Assembly: GCF_034096925.1 (NCBI RefSeq)
Contig: NZ_JAWZSQ010000005.1
Location: forward strand, 124,001 to 188,000
DNA from: Patulibacter defluvii
Lineage (GTDB): Bacteria; Actinomycetota; Thermoleophilia; Solirubrobacterales; Solirubrobacteraceae
Direction: 5' to 3'
Length of the DNA: 64,000 nt
In this document: one piece after another, positions 40,367 to 48,106 of the stretch
Layout of the letters: the number at the start of each line of letters is the position of its first letter
Numbering within the stretch: position 1 is the first letter of the stretch
Notes under the pieces: model-generated
Seen by the model: only the letters and a program-made list of their open reading frames with translations
The model's database searches: none
What the model was told of the DNA's origin: nothing
Program-made: the position numbers and the translations under genes

Positions 40367-41586
40367 CCGACGACGCCAGCGGCCTGCGGATCCTCGTCAC
40401 CGCCGCCGCCTCGCGGCTCGGCGCCCTGATCGTCGGCGAGCTGGAGCGCCGGCCGGAGGTCGCGACGGTGATCGCGGTCGACGAGCGTCCACCGGCCGCC
40501 CCCTTCGGCACCGCCGAGTTCGTGCGCCTGGGGGACGGCTACGCCCAGCTGCCGCGGGTCGTCCGCGCCGCCTCGGTCGACGTGCTCGTCGACGTCCGCG
40601 CCGCCGCCGCGGTCGCCCGCCTCGACGACCGCGCCCTCACCGGCCACGAGCCGATCAGCGAGCGGATCGCCGCCGCCTGCACCGAAGCCGGCTCGCCGCT
40701 GCGTCGGCTGGTGACCGTCGGATCGGTCCATCGCTACGGCTGGCACCGCGAGCTGCCGGCCTTCGTCAGCGAGGAGACCGTCCCGCCCGAGACCCCGCGC
40801 GGGCCGCTCCAGCGGGCGCTGGCCGCGATCGAGCAGGAGGCGCAGGCCGCCGCCGATCGCCACGGCCGCCTGGAGCTGACCCTCGTCCGGCTGGCCGACA
40901 CGGTCGGACCGGCCGGCACCGGCCTGCTGCAGGCCGCCGACCGGCTGCCGCTGCTGCCGACCGTGCTCGGCTTCGACCCGCCGCTCCAGGTCGTCCACGA
41001 GGAGGACGCCGCCCGCGCCGTCGCCCACGTCGTCCGCCACCAGCTGACCGGGCCCTACATCGTCGCCGCCGACGGCACCCTCTCGCTCTCCGAGGCGTTG
41101 CGGGAGCTCGGGCGCTCGTCCGCCCCGTTGCTGCCGCCGTGGGGGGTCGGGCTGCTGGCCGGGGTTCTCCAGCGCGCCGGCCTGCGGACCGCGCTCGACC
41201 TGGCCGGTCAGCTGCGCCACGGCCGCGGCCTCGACAACCGGCGCTTGAAGGCCTCCGGCTTCTCCTTCCGCTCGACGACCCGCGAGGCGCTGCGCTCGGC
41301 CGCCGGCGTCCGTCGCCGGCGCCGCGTCCTCCATCCGGGCGAGCCCGCCCCCTACGACCCCGAGGTCGAGGCGTTCCTGCGCTACAGCCCCTCGGTCCGC
41401 GACGGCGACGCCCAGCCCGCCGACGGCGACGGCGGCGGGATCGGGGCGCTCGAGGTCGAGGCGCTGATCGCCCTGCTGCCCTCGCTCGACGGCGAGGCGC
41501 TGCGGGCGCTCCGCGCGCACGAGGACGCAGGCCCCGGCCGGCGCCGGATCCTCGACGAGATCGACCTCCTGCTCCAGCGCAGCTGA
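40363..41586 (+). CDS. Extended SDR (NAD-dependent epimerase-like) protein
   Basis: A 407-residue GalE2-like Rossmann protein. The nucleotide-binding start ILVTAAASRLGALIV deviates from GxxGxxG, the catalytic YxxxK is not evident, and TVGSVHRYGWH replaces the usual Ser/Tyr block. LVRLADTVGPAGTG and PPLQVVHEEDAARAVAHVV are typical of the family. An extra C-terminal 60 residues end in LEVEALIALLPSLDGEALRAL. ATG 40363 lies in an ATGA overlap with the acyltransferase-like gene. It may bind a lipid or nucleotide without classical epimerase activity. Confidence 0.75.
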   Translation: MTDDASGLRILVTAAASRLGALIVGELERRPEVATVIAVDERPPAAPFGTAEFVRLGDGYAQLPRVVRAASVDVLVDVRAAAAVARLDDRALTGHEPISERIAAACTEAGSPLRRLVTVGSVHRYGWHRELPAFVSEETVPPETPRGPLQRALAAIEQEAQAAADRHGRLELTLVRLADTVGPAGTGLLQAADRLPLLPTVLGFDPPLQVVHEEDAARAVAHVVRHQLTGPYIVAADGTLSLSEALRELGRSSAPLLPPWGVGLLAGVLQRAGLRTALDLAGQLRHGRGLDNRRLKASGFSFRSTTREALRSAAGVRRRRRVLHPGEPAPYDPEVEAFLRYSPSVRDGDAQPADGDGGGIGALEVEALIALLPSLDGEALRALRAHEDAGPGRRRILDEIDLLLQRS

Positions 41587-41623
41587 GCGTCGCTGGACGC
41601 GGCCTCAACGCCGCGTTGGACGC
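41587..41623 (+). terminator. Stem-loop after the SDR gene
   Basis: ACGCGGC (41597-41603) pairs with GCCGCGT (41610-41616) around a 6-nt loop; outer GCGTC and GACGC extend the stem with bulges. It begins directly after the TGA at 41586. No T-tract. Confidence 0.45.
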
Positions 41624-41721
41624 TCGTCCCATCCCCGCCGCCGAGTACCCGTGACGGGCGACCGGTGTACGTTGCAGACGGAGACGCGGTTGCAATCGGG
41701 GTTGCCGACGGCCCTCGCCGC

Positions 41722-41727
41722 TACCAT
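41722..41727 (+). promoter_or_regulatory. -10 element (TACCAT) for the L,D-transpeptidase gene
   Basis: TACCAT in GCTACCAT ends 14 nt before ATG 41742, so the leader would be about 8 nt. Confidence 0.45.
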
Positions 41728-41741
41728 TCCATCCTGCCGCC

Positions 41742-42779
41742 ATGCGCCAACGGACCCTCATCGCTCTCGCGAGCATCCTGCTCGTGCTGTTGATCGCCTG
41801 CGGCGGCGTGCTCGTCGCCGATGCCGCGACCGGCAGCAAGATCCCCAAGGGCGTCAAGATCGGCGGCGTCGACGTCGGCGGGCTGAGCGAGAAGGACGCC
41901 CGGGCCAAGGTTCAGACGGAGATCGTCGACAAGCTGCGGCAGCCGGTGCGGGTCGTACACTCCGACAAGGAGTGGACCCTGACCCCGAAGACCGCCAAGG
42001 TCCGCGTCGACATCGACGCCGCGGTTCGCCAGGCGATGCGGGCGGCCGACGAGGGCAACGCCTTCTCACGGGTCTACCGGCGCGTCACCGGCGGCACCGT
42101 CGACCGCGAGATCGAGACGACCAGCTCGTACTCGAAGAAGGCGATCTCGCAGCTGATGGACCGCGTCGCCCGCGGCCTCGACCGCGATCCGCAGGAGGCC
42201 TCCGTCAGCCTCGACAGCGGCAAGCTCGACGTCCATCCCGGCCGAGTCGGCCTGCGGCTCAACCGCGCGCGGGTCTCGGCCCTCGTCCGCAAGGCGGTGC
42301 TCGACCCCTCGGCGCCGCACCAGGTCTCGGCCTACACGCACAAGCAGCAGCCCAAGACGACGACCGCCGAGGTCCGCAAGAAGTACGGCACGGTGCTGGT
42401 CGCCAACCGCAACACCTTCAAGCTGACGCTCTACAAGAACCTGCGGCCGGTCAAGACCTACGGGATCTCCGTCGGCTCGGTCGGCCACGACACGCCCGCC
42501 GGCCAGTACACGATCGGCAACAAGGCCGAGAACCCCGCCTGGCACGTGCCGAACTCGGCCTGGGCCGGCAAGCTGGCCGGCACCGTCGTCCCGCCCGGCC
42601 CGTCGAACCCGATCAAGGCCCGCTGGCTGGGGATCTACGACGGGGTCGGCATCCACGGCACCAGCGACGACGCCTCGATCGGCACCAACGCGTCGCACGG
42701 CTGCCTGCGGATGCACATCCCGGACGTCATCGACCTGTACCCGCGGGTCCCGGTCGGCACGCCGATCTGGATCCTCTGA
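41742..42779 (+). CDS. L,D-transpeptidase (YkuD domain) with peptidoglycan-binding domain
   Basis: A 345-residue exported enzyme that forms 3-3 crosslinks in peptidoglycan or attaches proteins to it. An N-terminal signal or anchor (LIALASILLVLLIACGGVLVA) has a Cys that could fit a lipobox only loosely. Residues about 35-200 form a PG-binding (VanW-associated) type domain. The YkuD domain at about 220-345 has GIHGTSDDASIGTNASHGCLRM with the catalytic His and Cys intact. Confidence 0.9.
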   Translation: MRQRTLIALASILLVLLIACGGVLVADAATGSKIPKGVKIGGVDVGGLSEKDARAKVQTEIVDKLRQPVRVVHSDKEWTLTPKTAKVRVDIDAAVRQAMRAADEGNAFSRVYRRVTGGTVDREIETTSSYSKKAISQLMDRVARGLDRDPQEASVSLDSGKLDVHPGRVGLRLNRARVSALVRKAVLDPSAPHQVSAYTHKQQPKTTTAEVRKKYGTVLVANRNTFKLTLYKNLRPVKTYGISVGSVGHDTPAGQYTIGNKAENPAWHVPNSAWAGKLAGTVVPPGPSNPIKARWLGIYDGVGIHGTSDDASIGTNASHGCLRMHIPDVIDLYPRVPVGTPIWIL

Positions 42780-42803
42780 GCCGGGGCCGGACCCCGCCCG
42801 CGC

Positions 42804-43148
42804 CTAGCTGTCGAACGGCGACGGCGCGACCTCGGCCGGCCCAGCCGGCCCGCCGTCGGCGCCGATCGCCGGCCCGAAGGCGACGATCTCCTCGGTCGGG
42901 ACCTCCGACCAGCCCTGCTCCAGCAGCAGGGAATGGTGGTCGCCGTGCCGAAAGGCCACCGTACCGAGCCAGATCCCGCGCTCCTGCTTGCGGAGGACCA
43001 CGTACCACAGGGTCGAGGCGTCGACGTCGCTCCGGATCGGATGCCAGGGGCGCGCCGGCGGGTCGATCCCGTTGTGCAGGTTGGCCGCCATCAGCTGACG
43101 CTTGGTCGCCACCCGGCCGGATTCGAAGTCGATGAAGAACGACGTCAC
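42804..43148 (-). CDS. Hypothetical protein antisense-overlapping the xerC 5' end
   Basis: A 114-residue protein without a recognised family: FFIDFESGRVATKRQLMAANLHNGIDP, then SDVDASTLWYVVLRKQERGIWLGTVAFRHGDHHSLLLEQGWSEVP. Composition is that of a folded soluble protein. GTG 43148 has TATCCT 8 nt upstream on the minus strand, a good leaderless start. Its first codons overlap the likely xerC start on the other strand by 17 nt. Confidence 0.65.
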   Translation of the reverse strand: MTSFFIDFESGRVATKRQLMAANLHNGIDPPARPWHPIRSDVDASTLWYVVLRKQERGIWLGTVAFRHGDHHSLLLEQGWSEVPTEEIVAFGPAIGADGGPAGPAEVAPSPFDS

Positions 43149-44073
43149 GGAACCAGAGGATAGGCCCCCGCTGCCCGAGGCCTGGGCCGAGGCCCTCGAC
43201 CTGCTCGAGGCGGACCAGCGCCGGCGCGGCGCGGCCGAGCGGACCCGGATGGCCTACGCCGGCGATGTCGAGCGGTTCGCCCGCTGGTGCGCGGAGCGCG
43301 GCGTGCCGGGACCGCAGCAGGTCGAGGTCCGCACGATCCGCCGCTACACCCAGACCCTGACCGAGCGCGGCGTGGCCCCGACCACCGTGACCCGGGCGCT
43401 GGCCGCCCTCCGTGGCCTCTACCGCGCGCTCCAGCGGGCCGGGCGGGCGTCGGCCAACCCGGCCGAGCTGGCTCCCGGTCCGCGCCGGCCGCAGCGGCTG
43501 CCGCGGGTGATGAAGCCGGCCGAGGCGGCGACGCTGCTCGACCGGATCCCGGCCGACGACGACGCGCTCGCCCTCCGCGACCGGGCGATGCTGGAGCTGG
43601 CCTACGGCGGCGGGCTGCGGGCCGCCGAGCTGGTGCGGCTGGACGGGCTCGACATCGATCTCGACGGCCGTCAGCTGCGCGTGACCGGCAAGGGCGAGAA
43701 GACCCGCACCCTGCCGCTCGGCGACCCGGCGGCGGCGGCGATCGAGCGCTACCTCGGTCGCGGTCGGCCGGCGCTGCGCGATCCGGCCCGTGACGAGCCG
43801 GCGCTGCTGCTGTCGCGGCGCGGCCGGAGGCTGTCGACCAGCGACGTCCGCCGCCGGCTGCACCTGTGGGTGCAGGAGGCCGGGCTGCCGGGAGATCTCC
43901 ATCCGCACGCCCTCCGTCACAGCTTCGCCACGCACCTCCTGGACGGCGGAGCGGACCTTCGTGCGATCCAGGAGCTGCTGGGACATGCGCGTTTGTCCAC
44001 GACCCAGGTCTACACTCGGGTAGAGTCCAAGCGGCTGAAGGCGGCGTACCGTCGCAGTCATCCACGAGCGTGA
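43132..44073 (+). CDS. xerC: Tyrosine recombinase XerC/XerD family
   Basis: A 313-residue tyrosine recombinase that probably resolves chromosome dimers at dif. The N-terminal SAM-like core-binding domain (RTRMAYAGDVERFARWCAERG) precedes the catalytic domain with all six residues: Arg in GGGLRAAELV, Lys in TGKGEKTRT, HALRHSFATHL (H..R), GHARLSTTQVYTRV with the His and the Tyr nucleophile. ATG 43132 is preferred; TTG 43102 and later starts are possible. Not linked to any integrated element here, so a housekeeping Xer is likely. Confidence 0.9.
   Translation: MKNDVTEPEDRPPLPEAWAEALDLLEADQRRRGAAERTRMAYAGDVERFARWCAERGVPGPQQVEVRTIRRYTQTLTERGVAPTTVTRALAALRGLYRALQRAGRASANPAELAPGPRRPQRLPRVMKPAEAATLLDRIPADDDALALRDRAMLELAYGGGLRAAELVRLDGLDIDLDGRQLRVTGKGEKTRTLPLGDPAAAAIERYLGRGRPALRDPARDEPALLLSRRGRRLSTSDVRRRLHLWVQEAGLPGDLHPHALRHSFATHLLDGGADLRAIQELLGHARLSTTQVYTRVESKRLKAAYRRSHPRA
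43157..43162 (-). promoter_or_regulatory. -10 element (TATCCT), minus strand, inside xerC
   Basis: TATCCT on the minus strand ends 8 nt before GTG 43148. It lies within the first codons of xerC, so the hypothetical gene is transcribed from inside its divergent neighbour. Confidence 0.45.
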
Positions 44074-44099
44074 GCCGCGGGGAGGGGATGGTCCCCGCC

Positions 44100-44924
44100 G
44101 TGGCGAGCCCTCACGAATCCAGGGTCACGAATCAGGTGCACGTCGAGCCTCGACCGACCGATCTCCGAGAGCTGTGGAAGCGCCTCCGCGAGTCTGGGGA
44201 CGCCTACGCTCGTGAACAACTCGTGCTCGCGCACGCCCCACTGGTGAAGTGGGTCGCGGGCCGGATCGCGGCGACCCTGCCCCCGCACGTCGAGGAGGGC
44301 GACCTGATCTCGTACGGCCTCGTCGGCCTGACGTCGGCGGTCGACCGCTTCGATCCCGACCGCGAGGTCCGCTTCGAGACCTACGCCGTCACCCGGATCC
44401 GCGGCGCGATCATCGACGAGCTGCGGTCCCAGGACTGGGTGCCGCGCTCCGTGCGGTCGCGGGCGCGCGAGATCGAACGGACCCACAGCAAGCTCGAGCA
44501 CCAGCTGCACCGGGCGCCGACCGACGAGGAGATGGCCGATGCGCTCGACCTCTCCGTCCGCGACTTCCAGGACGCCCTGCTGCAGGTCTCGCAGGCGACG
44601 GTCCACGCGCTCGACGAGCTGTGGGCGGTCGGCGACGCCTCGGGCGACCAGGTCTCGCTGCTCGACACGATCGAGGACGAGCGGGCCGACGATCCCGAGC
44701 AGCTGCTGGCCGAGCAGGATCTGCGCGACCAGGTGGCCGACGCGATCCAGCGGCTGCCGGAGCGCGAGAAGGTCGTGATCGCCCTTTACTACTATGAGAA
44801 CCTGACGCTGCGCGAGATCGGTGAGGTCCTCGGGGTGACTGAGTCGCGGGCGTCGCAGCTCCACACCAAGGCCGTTCTGCGGCTCCGTTCGCGGCTCGCG
44901 GGCAGCGACGTCGAGAGCGCCTGA
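44100..44924 (+). CDS. WhiG/FliA family RNA polymerase sigma factor
   Basis: A sigma-28-type factor of about 274 residues. Region 2 has LAHAPLVKWVAGRIAATLPPHVEEGDLISYGLVGL then RFETYAVTRIRGAIIDELRSQDWVPRSVRSRAREI, the WhiG/FliA hallmark. Region 4 ends LREIGEVLGVTESRASQLHTKAVLRLRSRL. Members control flagella (FliA) or sporulation (WhiG); which applies cannot be told here as no flagellar gene is visible. The start is uncertain: GTG 44100 (GGAGGGG 12 nt upstream) or GTG 44136. Two CACGAAT words (44112, 44126) lie between them. Confidence 0.88.
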   Translation: MASPHESRVTNQVHVEPRPTDLRELWKRLRESGDAYAREQLVLAHAPLVKWVAGRIAATLPPHVEEGDLISYGLVGLTSAVDRFDPDREVRFETYAVTRIRGAIIDELRSQDWVPRSVRSRAREIERTHSKLEHQLHRAPTDEEMADALDLSVRDFQDALLQVSQATVHALDELWAVGDASGDQVSLLDTIEDERADDPEQLLAEQDLRDQVADAIQRLPEREKVVIALYYYENLTLREIGEVLGVTESRASQLHTKAVLRLRSRLAGSDVESA

Positions 44925-44964
44925 ACGGCCGCTTTCGGGGCGGCTGCGGGCCGCGGCCTGCTGC

Positions 44965-44970
44965 TAGCCT
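44965..44970 (+). promoter_or_regulatory. -10 element (TAGCCT), leaderless gene at 44978
   Basis: TAGCCT in GCTAGCCT ends 7 nt before GTG 44978. Confidence 0.5.
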
Positions 44971-44977
44971 CGATCGG

Positions 44978-45778
44978 GTGTCGACCCCCGGCAGCTACCT
45001 CGTCTGCTCGTCCTGCGGGCGCCATCTCCTGCGGGGAGAGGCGCCCGAGGTGTTCCTCCACGACGGGGAGCGCCGCGAGGTCTGCGAGCTGTGCGTGCCA
45101 CGGGCGCTGCACGCCGGCTGGATCCGGGTCGGGGTCGGCGACGCGCCGACGCTGGAGCCGGACCGCGGGGCCCGCTCGCTGCTGGAGCGGTTCCGCCGCC
45201 GCGGTCGTGGTCGCGGGGCCCGTCAGGCGGCCGAGGCGCGGGCGGGACGGTCGGGCGCGCGGACCGCGGGACGGTCGCGCAGCGGCCCGACCGACGGCGA
45301 GGGCTTCGAGCCGACGGCGGCGCCGTCGTCCGGCCAGCGGCGGCGGCCGCACCGGCTGGAGGACGAGATCGAGGGCCTGGTGCCGATCGAGGAGCCGGCG
45401 GCCGCGCTGGCCGACTACGCGACGACCGCGACCGGCGATCGCGCCCAGGTGACCTCGGCCGGGGCCCGGATGGCGGCCCGCGCGGTCGACCTGTACAACC
45501 ACTCGCCGCACCCGCGGGTGATCTCGGGCGTGGCCCGCTCGCTCGGCGCGCCGTGGGTGACGATCCGCAACGTCGGCGGCTCGCGGGTCCAGATCGTGAT
45601 TGCCTGGGAGCTGACCTGGTACCGGTTCGAGCTCGACCTGGCGCGCGAGGCCGACGGCGTCCGCGACGCGGGTCACGGCACCTCGCTCGACGAGCTGCAG
45701 CCGGGCGAGGTCGCCCCGAACGCGGTCAGCGACGAGCACGGCTACCTGTACCTGCAGGCCGGCGCGACGGCGGCCTGA
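44978..45778 (+). CDS. Hypothetical protein with N-terminal zinc ribbon
   Basis: A 266-residue protein. Residues about 8-42 form a likely zinc ribbon (YLVCSSCGRHLL and REVCELCVPRAL). A basic, low-complexity linker rich in Arg and Gly covers about 70-120. The C-terminal domain (about 125-266), with ARAVDLYNHSPHPRVISGVARSLGAPWVTI and VQIVIAWELTWYRFELDL, looks folded but matches no family I recognise. The layout suggests nucleic-acid or ribosome binding (inference). Confidence 0.7.
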   Translation: MSTPGSYLVCSSCGRHLLRGEAPEVFLHDGERREVCELCVPRALHAGWIRVGVGDAPTLEPDRGARSLLERFRRRGRGRGARQAAEARAGRSGARTAGRSRSGPTDGEGFEPTAAPSSGQRRRPHRLEDEIEGLVPIEEPAAALADYATTATGDRAQVTSAGARMAARAVDLYNHSPHPRVISGVARSLGAPWVTIRNVGGSRVQIVIAWELTWYRFELDLAREADGVRDAGHGTSLDELQPGEVAPNAVSDEHGYLYLQAGATAA

Positions 45779-45815
45779 GTCGGGGGCAGGGGCGGGGGCG
45801 GGCCGGCGAGGCCGG

Positions 45816-46961
45816 TCAGCGGTCGCGGGTCGGCCGGCGACCCTCGCCGATCCGCCGCTCGCGGGCCTCGCGCTTGCCGTCGAGCTCCTCGATCTCCTCG
45901 CGCAGCTCCAGGAACGAGCGGCGGCGGCCGTCGGGCAGCTCGCCGGCCTCGACCGCGGCGAGCACCGCGCAACCGGCCTCGCGGTCGTGGCGGCAGTCGG
46001 CGAAGCGGCAGTTGGCGGCCAGGTGCGTGATGTCGGCGAACGCCTCGGCCAGTCCGCCGGTGTCGCGGACCATCCCCAGCTCGCGGGTGCCGGGGGTGTC
46101 GAGCAGGCAGGTGCCGTGACCGTCGGAGAGCGGCACCAGCTCGCGGGCGGTGGTGGTGTGGCGGCCCTTGGCGTCGGTGGCCCGGACGGCGCCGGTGGCG
46201 AGCACCTGCTGGCCGAGGAGGGCGTTGATGACCGACGACTTGCCGGCACCGGACTCGCCGATCAGGGCGGTGGTCGCGCCCTGGGGGAGCAGGGCCAGCA
46301 GCTCGCCGAGGCCGCGGCCGTCGCGCTTGCTGACGGCGACGGCGGGCGTGCCGGGCGGGGTGGCGTCGCGGACGGCCTTCCACTCGCGCGGCAGGCCGAG
46401 GTCGATCTTGGTCGCGACGACGATCGGCCGGGCGCCGCCCTCGTGGGCGAGGACCAGCGAGCGCTCGATCCGGCCGGGGCGGAGCGGCCGGTCGAGCGCG
46501 TGGACGACGACCACCGCGTCGACGTTGGCGGCCAGCACCTGCTCCAGCAGCTCGCGGGAGGGGTCGCGGCGCCCGATCCGCCGTTCGCGGGCGGCGACGC
46601 CGACGACCAGCAGCCGGTCGTCGCTCTGGTCGCGCTCGACGGCCACCCAGTCGCCGACGGCGAGCGGCGTGTCGAAGCGGTCGTCGTCGAAGGTCGAGGC
46701 GCGGGGCAGGCGGGCGACGCCCGGCCGGCGGCCGAGGTCGGTCACCAGGTGGCAGCCGCCGTACTCGATCCGGGCCACCCGCGCCGGTCGCCGGTCGCCG
46801 GTCAGCAACGGCTCGAGCCGCGCGGCGACCGCGTCGTCCCATCCGGCGGCGGCGAGCGGATCGGCCACGTCCCACAGGTCGGCGACCCCGCTGCCGTCGC
46901 CGTCCCCGACGGGCAGCCCGGCCCCGACCACGCCGGCGTCACCGGCGTCGGCGTCGATCAT
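45816..46961 (-). CDS. rsgA: Ribosome small-subunit biogenesis GTPase RsgA
   Basis: A 381-residue circularly permuted GTPase that helps mature the 30S subunit. Order of motifs is G4 (VVATKIDLGL), G1 (ALIGESGAGKSSVIN), G2 Thr in KGRHTTTARE, G3 (LLDTPGTRE). The C-terminal zinc domain has CRFADCRHDREAGC. An N-terminal OB domain follows about 40 extra acidic residues. ATG 46961 sits in an ATGA overlap with a short upstream ORF that has its own leaderless -10. Confidence 0.93.
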   Translation of the reverse strand: MIDADAGDAGVVGAGLPVGDGDGSGVADLWDVADPLAAAGWDDAVAARLEPLLTGDRRPARVARIEYGGCHLVTDLGRRPGVARLPRASTFDDDRFDTPLAVGDWVAVERDQSDDRLLVVGVAARERRIGRRDPSRELLEQVLAANVDAVVVVHALDRPLRPGRIERSLVLAHEGGARPIVVATKIDLGLPREWKAVRDATPPGTPAVAVSKRDGRGLGELLALLPQGATTALIGESGAGKSSVINALLGQQVLATGAVRATDAKGRHTTTARELVPLSDGHGTCLLDTPGTRELGMVRDTGGLAEAFADITHLAANCRFADCRHDREAGCAVLAAVEAGELPDGRRRSFLELREEIEELDGKREARERRIGEGRRPTRDR

Positions 46962-46984
46962 TCCCCGGCGGGCCCTGGTCGCAT
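46958..46984 (-). CDS. Leaderless 8-codon upstream ORF overlapping rsgA
   Basis: On the minus strand TAGGAT (46997-46992) ends 7 nt before ATG 46984, the same geometry as real leaderless genes here. The frame reads MRPGPAGE and stops at TGA 46960-46958, which overlaps the rsgA ATG (46961-46959) as ATGA. The rsgA start has no well-spaced Shine-Dalgarno, so ribosomes could load on this mini-ORF and re-initiate. It is visible only as DNA geometry. Confidence 0.45.
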   Translation of the reverse strand: MRPGPAGE

Positions 46985-46991
46985 CCCGGCG

Positions 46992-46997
46992 ATCCTA
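46992..46997 (-). promoter_or_regulatory. -10 element (TAGGAT) for rsgA mini-ORF transcript
   Basis: Minus-strand TAGGAT, 7 nt from the mini-ORF ATG and 30 nt from the rsgA ATG. Confidence 0.5.
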
Positions 46998-47050
46998 CGG
47001 GGTTGGGCCTCCGGAACCCAGGTCGCAAGACACGCACAGGGCGAGGTCGC

Positions 47051-47056
47051 TATATT
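47051..47056 (+). promoter_or_regulatory. -10 element (TATATT) for tRNA-Gly
   Basis: TATATT in GCTATATT lies 12 nt before the mature tRNA 5' end; AAGACA 18 nt further upstream is a weak -35 candidate. Confidence 0.5.
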
Positions 47057-47068
47057 TCTCGCTCCCGC

Positions 47069-47142
47069 GCGGATGTAGCTCAGTTGGCTAGAGCGTCTGC
47101 TTGCCATGCAGAAGGTCGTGGGTTCGAGTCCCATCATCCGCT
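47069..47142 (+). tRNA. tRNA-Gly (anticodon GCC)
   Basis: A complete cloverleaf: acceptor GCGGATG with CATCCGC, D-arm GCTC with GAGC, anticodon stem TCTGC with GCAGA and loop TTGCCAT giving anticodon GCC, T-arm GTGGG-TTCGAGT-CCCAT. The discriminator is T, as in bacterial tRNA-Gly. The 3' CCA is not encoded (TCCT follows). A perfect terminator starts 8 nt downstream. Confidence 0.95.
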
Positions 47143-47149
47143 CCTTTCG

Positions 47150-47174
47150 AAACCCCCGCTGATCGCGGGGGTTT
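47150..47174 (+). terminator. Rho-independent-type terminator after tRNA-Gly
   Basis: AAACCCCCGC (47150-47159) pairs perfectly with GCGGGGGTTT (47165-47174) around the loop TGATC, followed by a T-containing stretch CGTCGTTGT. Confidence 0.85.
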
Positions 47175-47287
47175 CGTCGTTGTGGGGGCGGTTGCGCGGG
47201 GACGGATCGGCGCTCGATTGTTCAGGCAGTTTGCGAGAAGTGCCTGGGTCGTGTCGGAACCTTTACGCGCTGTGATGGTCTTGCCGC

Positions 47288-47316
47288 TTGCGCGTGGTGC
47301 ACGTTGTGCGTACAGT
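47288..47316 (+). promoter_or_regulatory. Promoter of the TacAT-like module
   Basis: -35 TTGCGC (47288-47293), 17-nt spacer, -10 TACAGT (47311-47316), then 6 nt to ATG 47323. The spacer holds the related words GTGGTGCACG and GTTGTGCGTAC, a possible operator for autorepression. This is the clearest two-box promoter in the window. Confidence 0.65.
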
Positions 47317-47322
47317 TGGGTC

Positions 47323-47589
47323 ATGTCCTCCGTCAAGAGTCATCGCCTGAACGTTCGGGTCGAGCCGGCGGACGACGCGCTGTTCCGGCAGGCGGCAGAG
47401 ACGGCGGGGCAGTCGTTGTCGTCGTTCGTGATCGAGAGCGCGCGTGAGCGGTCCGAGCGGGTGCTCGCCGACCGAACGCGGTTCGTCCTCGACGATGCTC
47501 AGTGGGACGCGTTCTGCGCCGCGCTGGATCGCCCGGCCGAGGTGATCCCGGCGGTCCGTGACCTGTTCGCGCGGCCCCGCCCCGCGTGA
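47323..47589 (+). CDS. TacA/DUF1778-type antitoxin
   Basis: An 88-residue DUF1778 protein. The N-terminal ribbon-helix-helix DNA-binding part is KSHRLNVRVEPADDALFRQAAETAGQSLSSFVIESARERSE; the C-terminal part (RTRFVLDDAQWDAFCAALDRP) is the usual toxin-neutralising region. It overlaps the GNAT toxin gene by GTGA. The leaderless ATG is fixed by a -10 hexamer 6 nt upstream. Confidence 0.9.
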   Translation: MSSVKSHRLNVRVEPADDALFRQAAETAGQSLSSFVIESARERSERVLADRTRFVLDDAQWDAFCAALDRPAEVIPAVRDLFARPRPA

Positions 47590-48098
47590 GCGCCCCGCGG
47601 TTCTCCGATCCTGAACTTCTCGCGCGGCAGTCGACCGAGGAGTTTCATTGCGGTCGACCAGCGCTCGACACGTGGCTGATCGAGCACGCCCGGGCCTCGA
47701 CGGGTGCAGGGTCGGCTCGGACGTACGTGGTCTGCGATCGGGAGCAGGGTGATCGCGTCGTCGGCTACTTCGCCCTAAACGCCGGTGGAGTGGAGCCTGC
47801 GTCAGTGCCACCGCGGGTTCGAGTCGGAATGCCCAGGCACCCGATTCCTGTCGTCCTGCTCGCGCGGCTGGCGGTCGACGTGACCGTCCAAGGCCACGGG
47901 CTCGGGGCGTTCTTGCTAGCTGACGCGATGGGGCGCTCGCTGGCGGCGGCGGAGTCGATCGGGGTCCGAGCGCTGCTGGTGCACGCGAAGGACGAGTCGG
48001 CTCGAGCGTTCTACGAGCGCTTCGGGTTCGTCGCGTCGCCGACCGATCCGCTGCACTTGATGCTGCTGATGAAGGACTTGCGGGCCAACGTGCGCTGA
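47586..48098 (+). CDS. TacT-type GNAT acetyltransferase toxin
   Basis: A 170-residue GNAT toxin of the type that acetylates aminoacyl-tRNA. EEFHCGRPALDTWLIEHARAS is the typical N-terminus, LLARLAVDVTVQGHGLGAFLLADA the acetyl-CoA loop, and ARAFYERFGF holds the catalytic Tyr. Paired with the DUF1778 antitoxin by a 4-nt overlap, forming a type II toxin-antitoxin system. Codon use is a little less GC-extreme than the neighbours and it lies 180 nt after a tRNA gene, both suggestive of acquisition. Confidence 0.9.
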   Translation: MSAPRFSDPELLARQSTEEFHCGRPALDTWLIEHARASTGAGSARTYVVCDREQGDRVVGYFALNAGGVEPASVPPRVRVGMPRHPIPVVLLARLAVDVTVQGHGLGAFLLADAMGRSLAAAESIGVRALLVHAKDESARAFYERFGFVASPTDPLHLMLLMKDLRANVR

Positions 48099-48106
48099 GA
48101 GGGCGG

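Noticed and set aside
43132..44073. The tyrosine recombinase as an integrase of a mobile element
   Set aside because: It has the length and motifs of housekeeping XerC/D, with no attachment-site repeats, excisionase or phage genes nearby.
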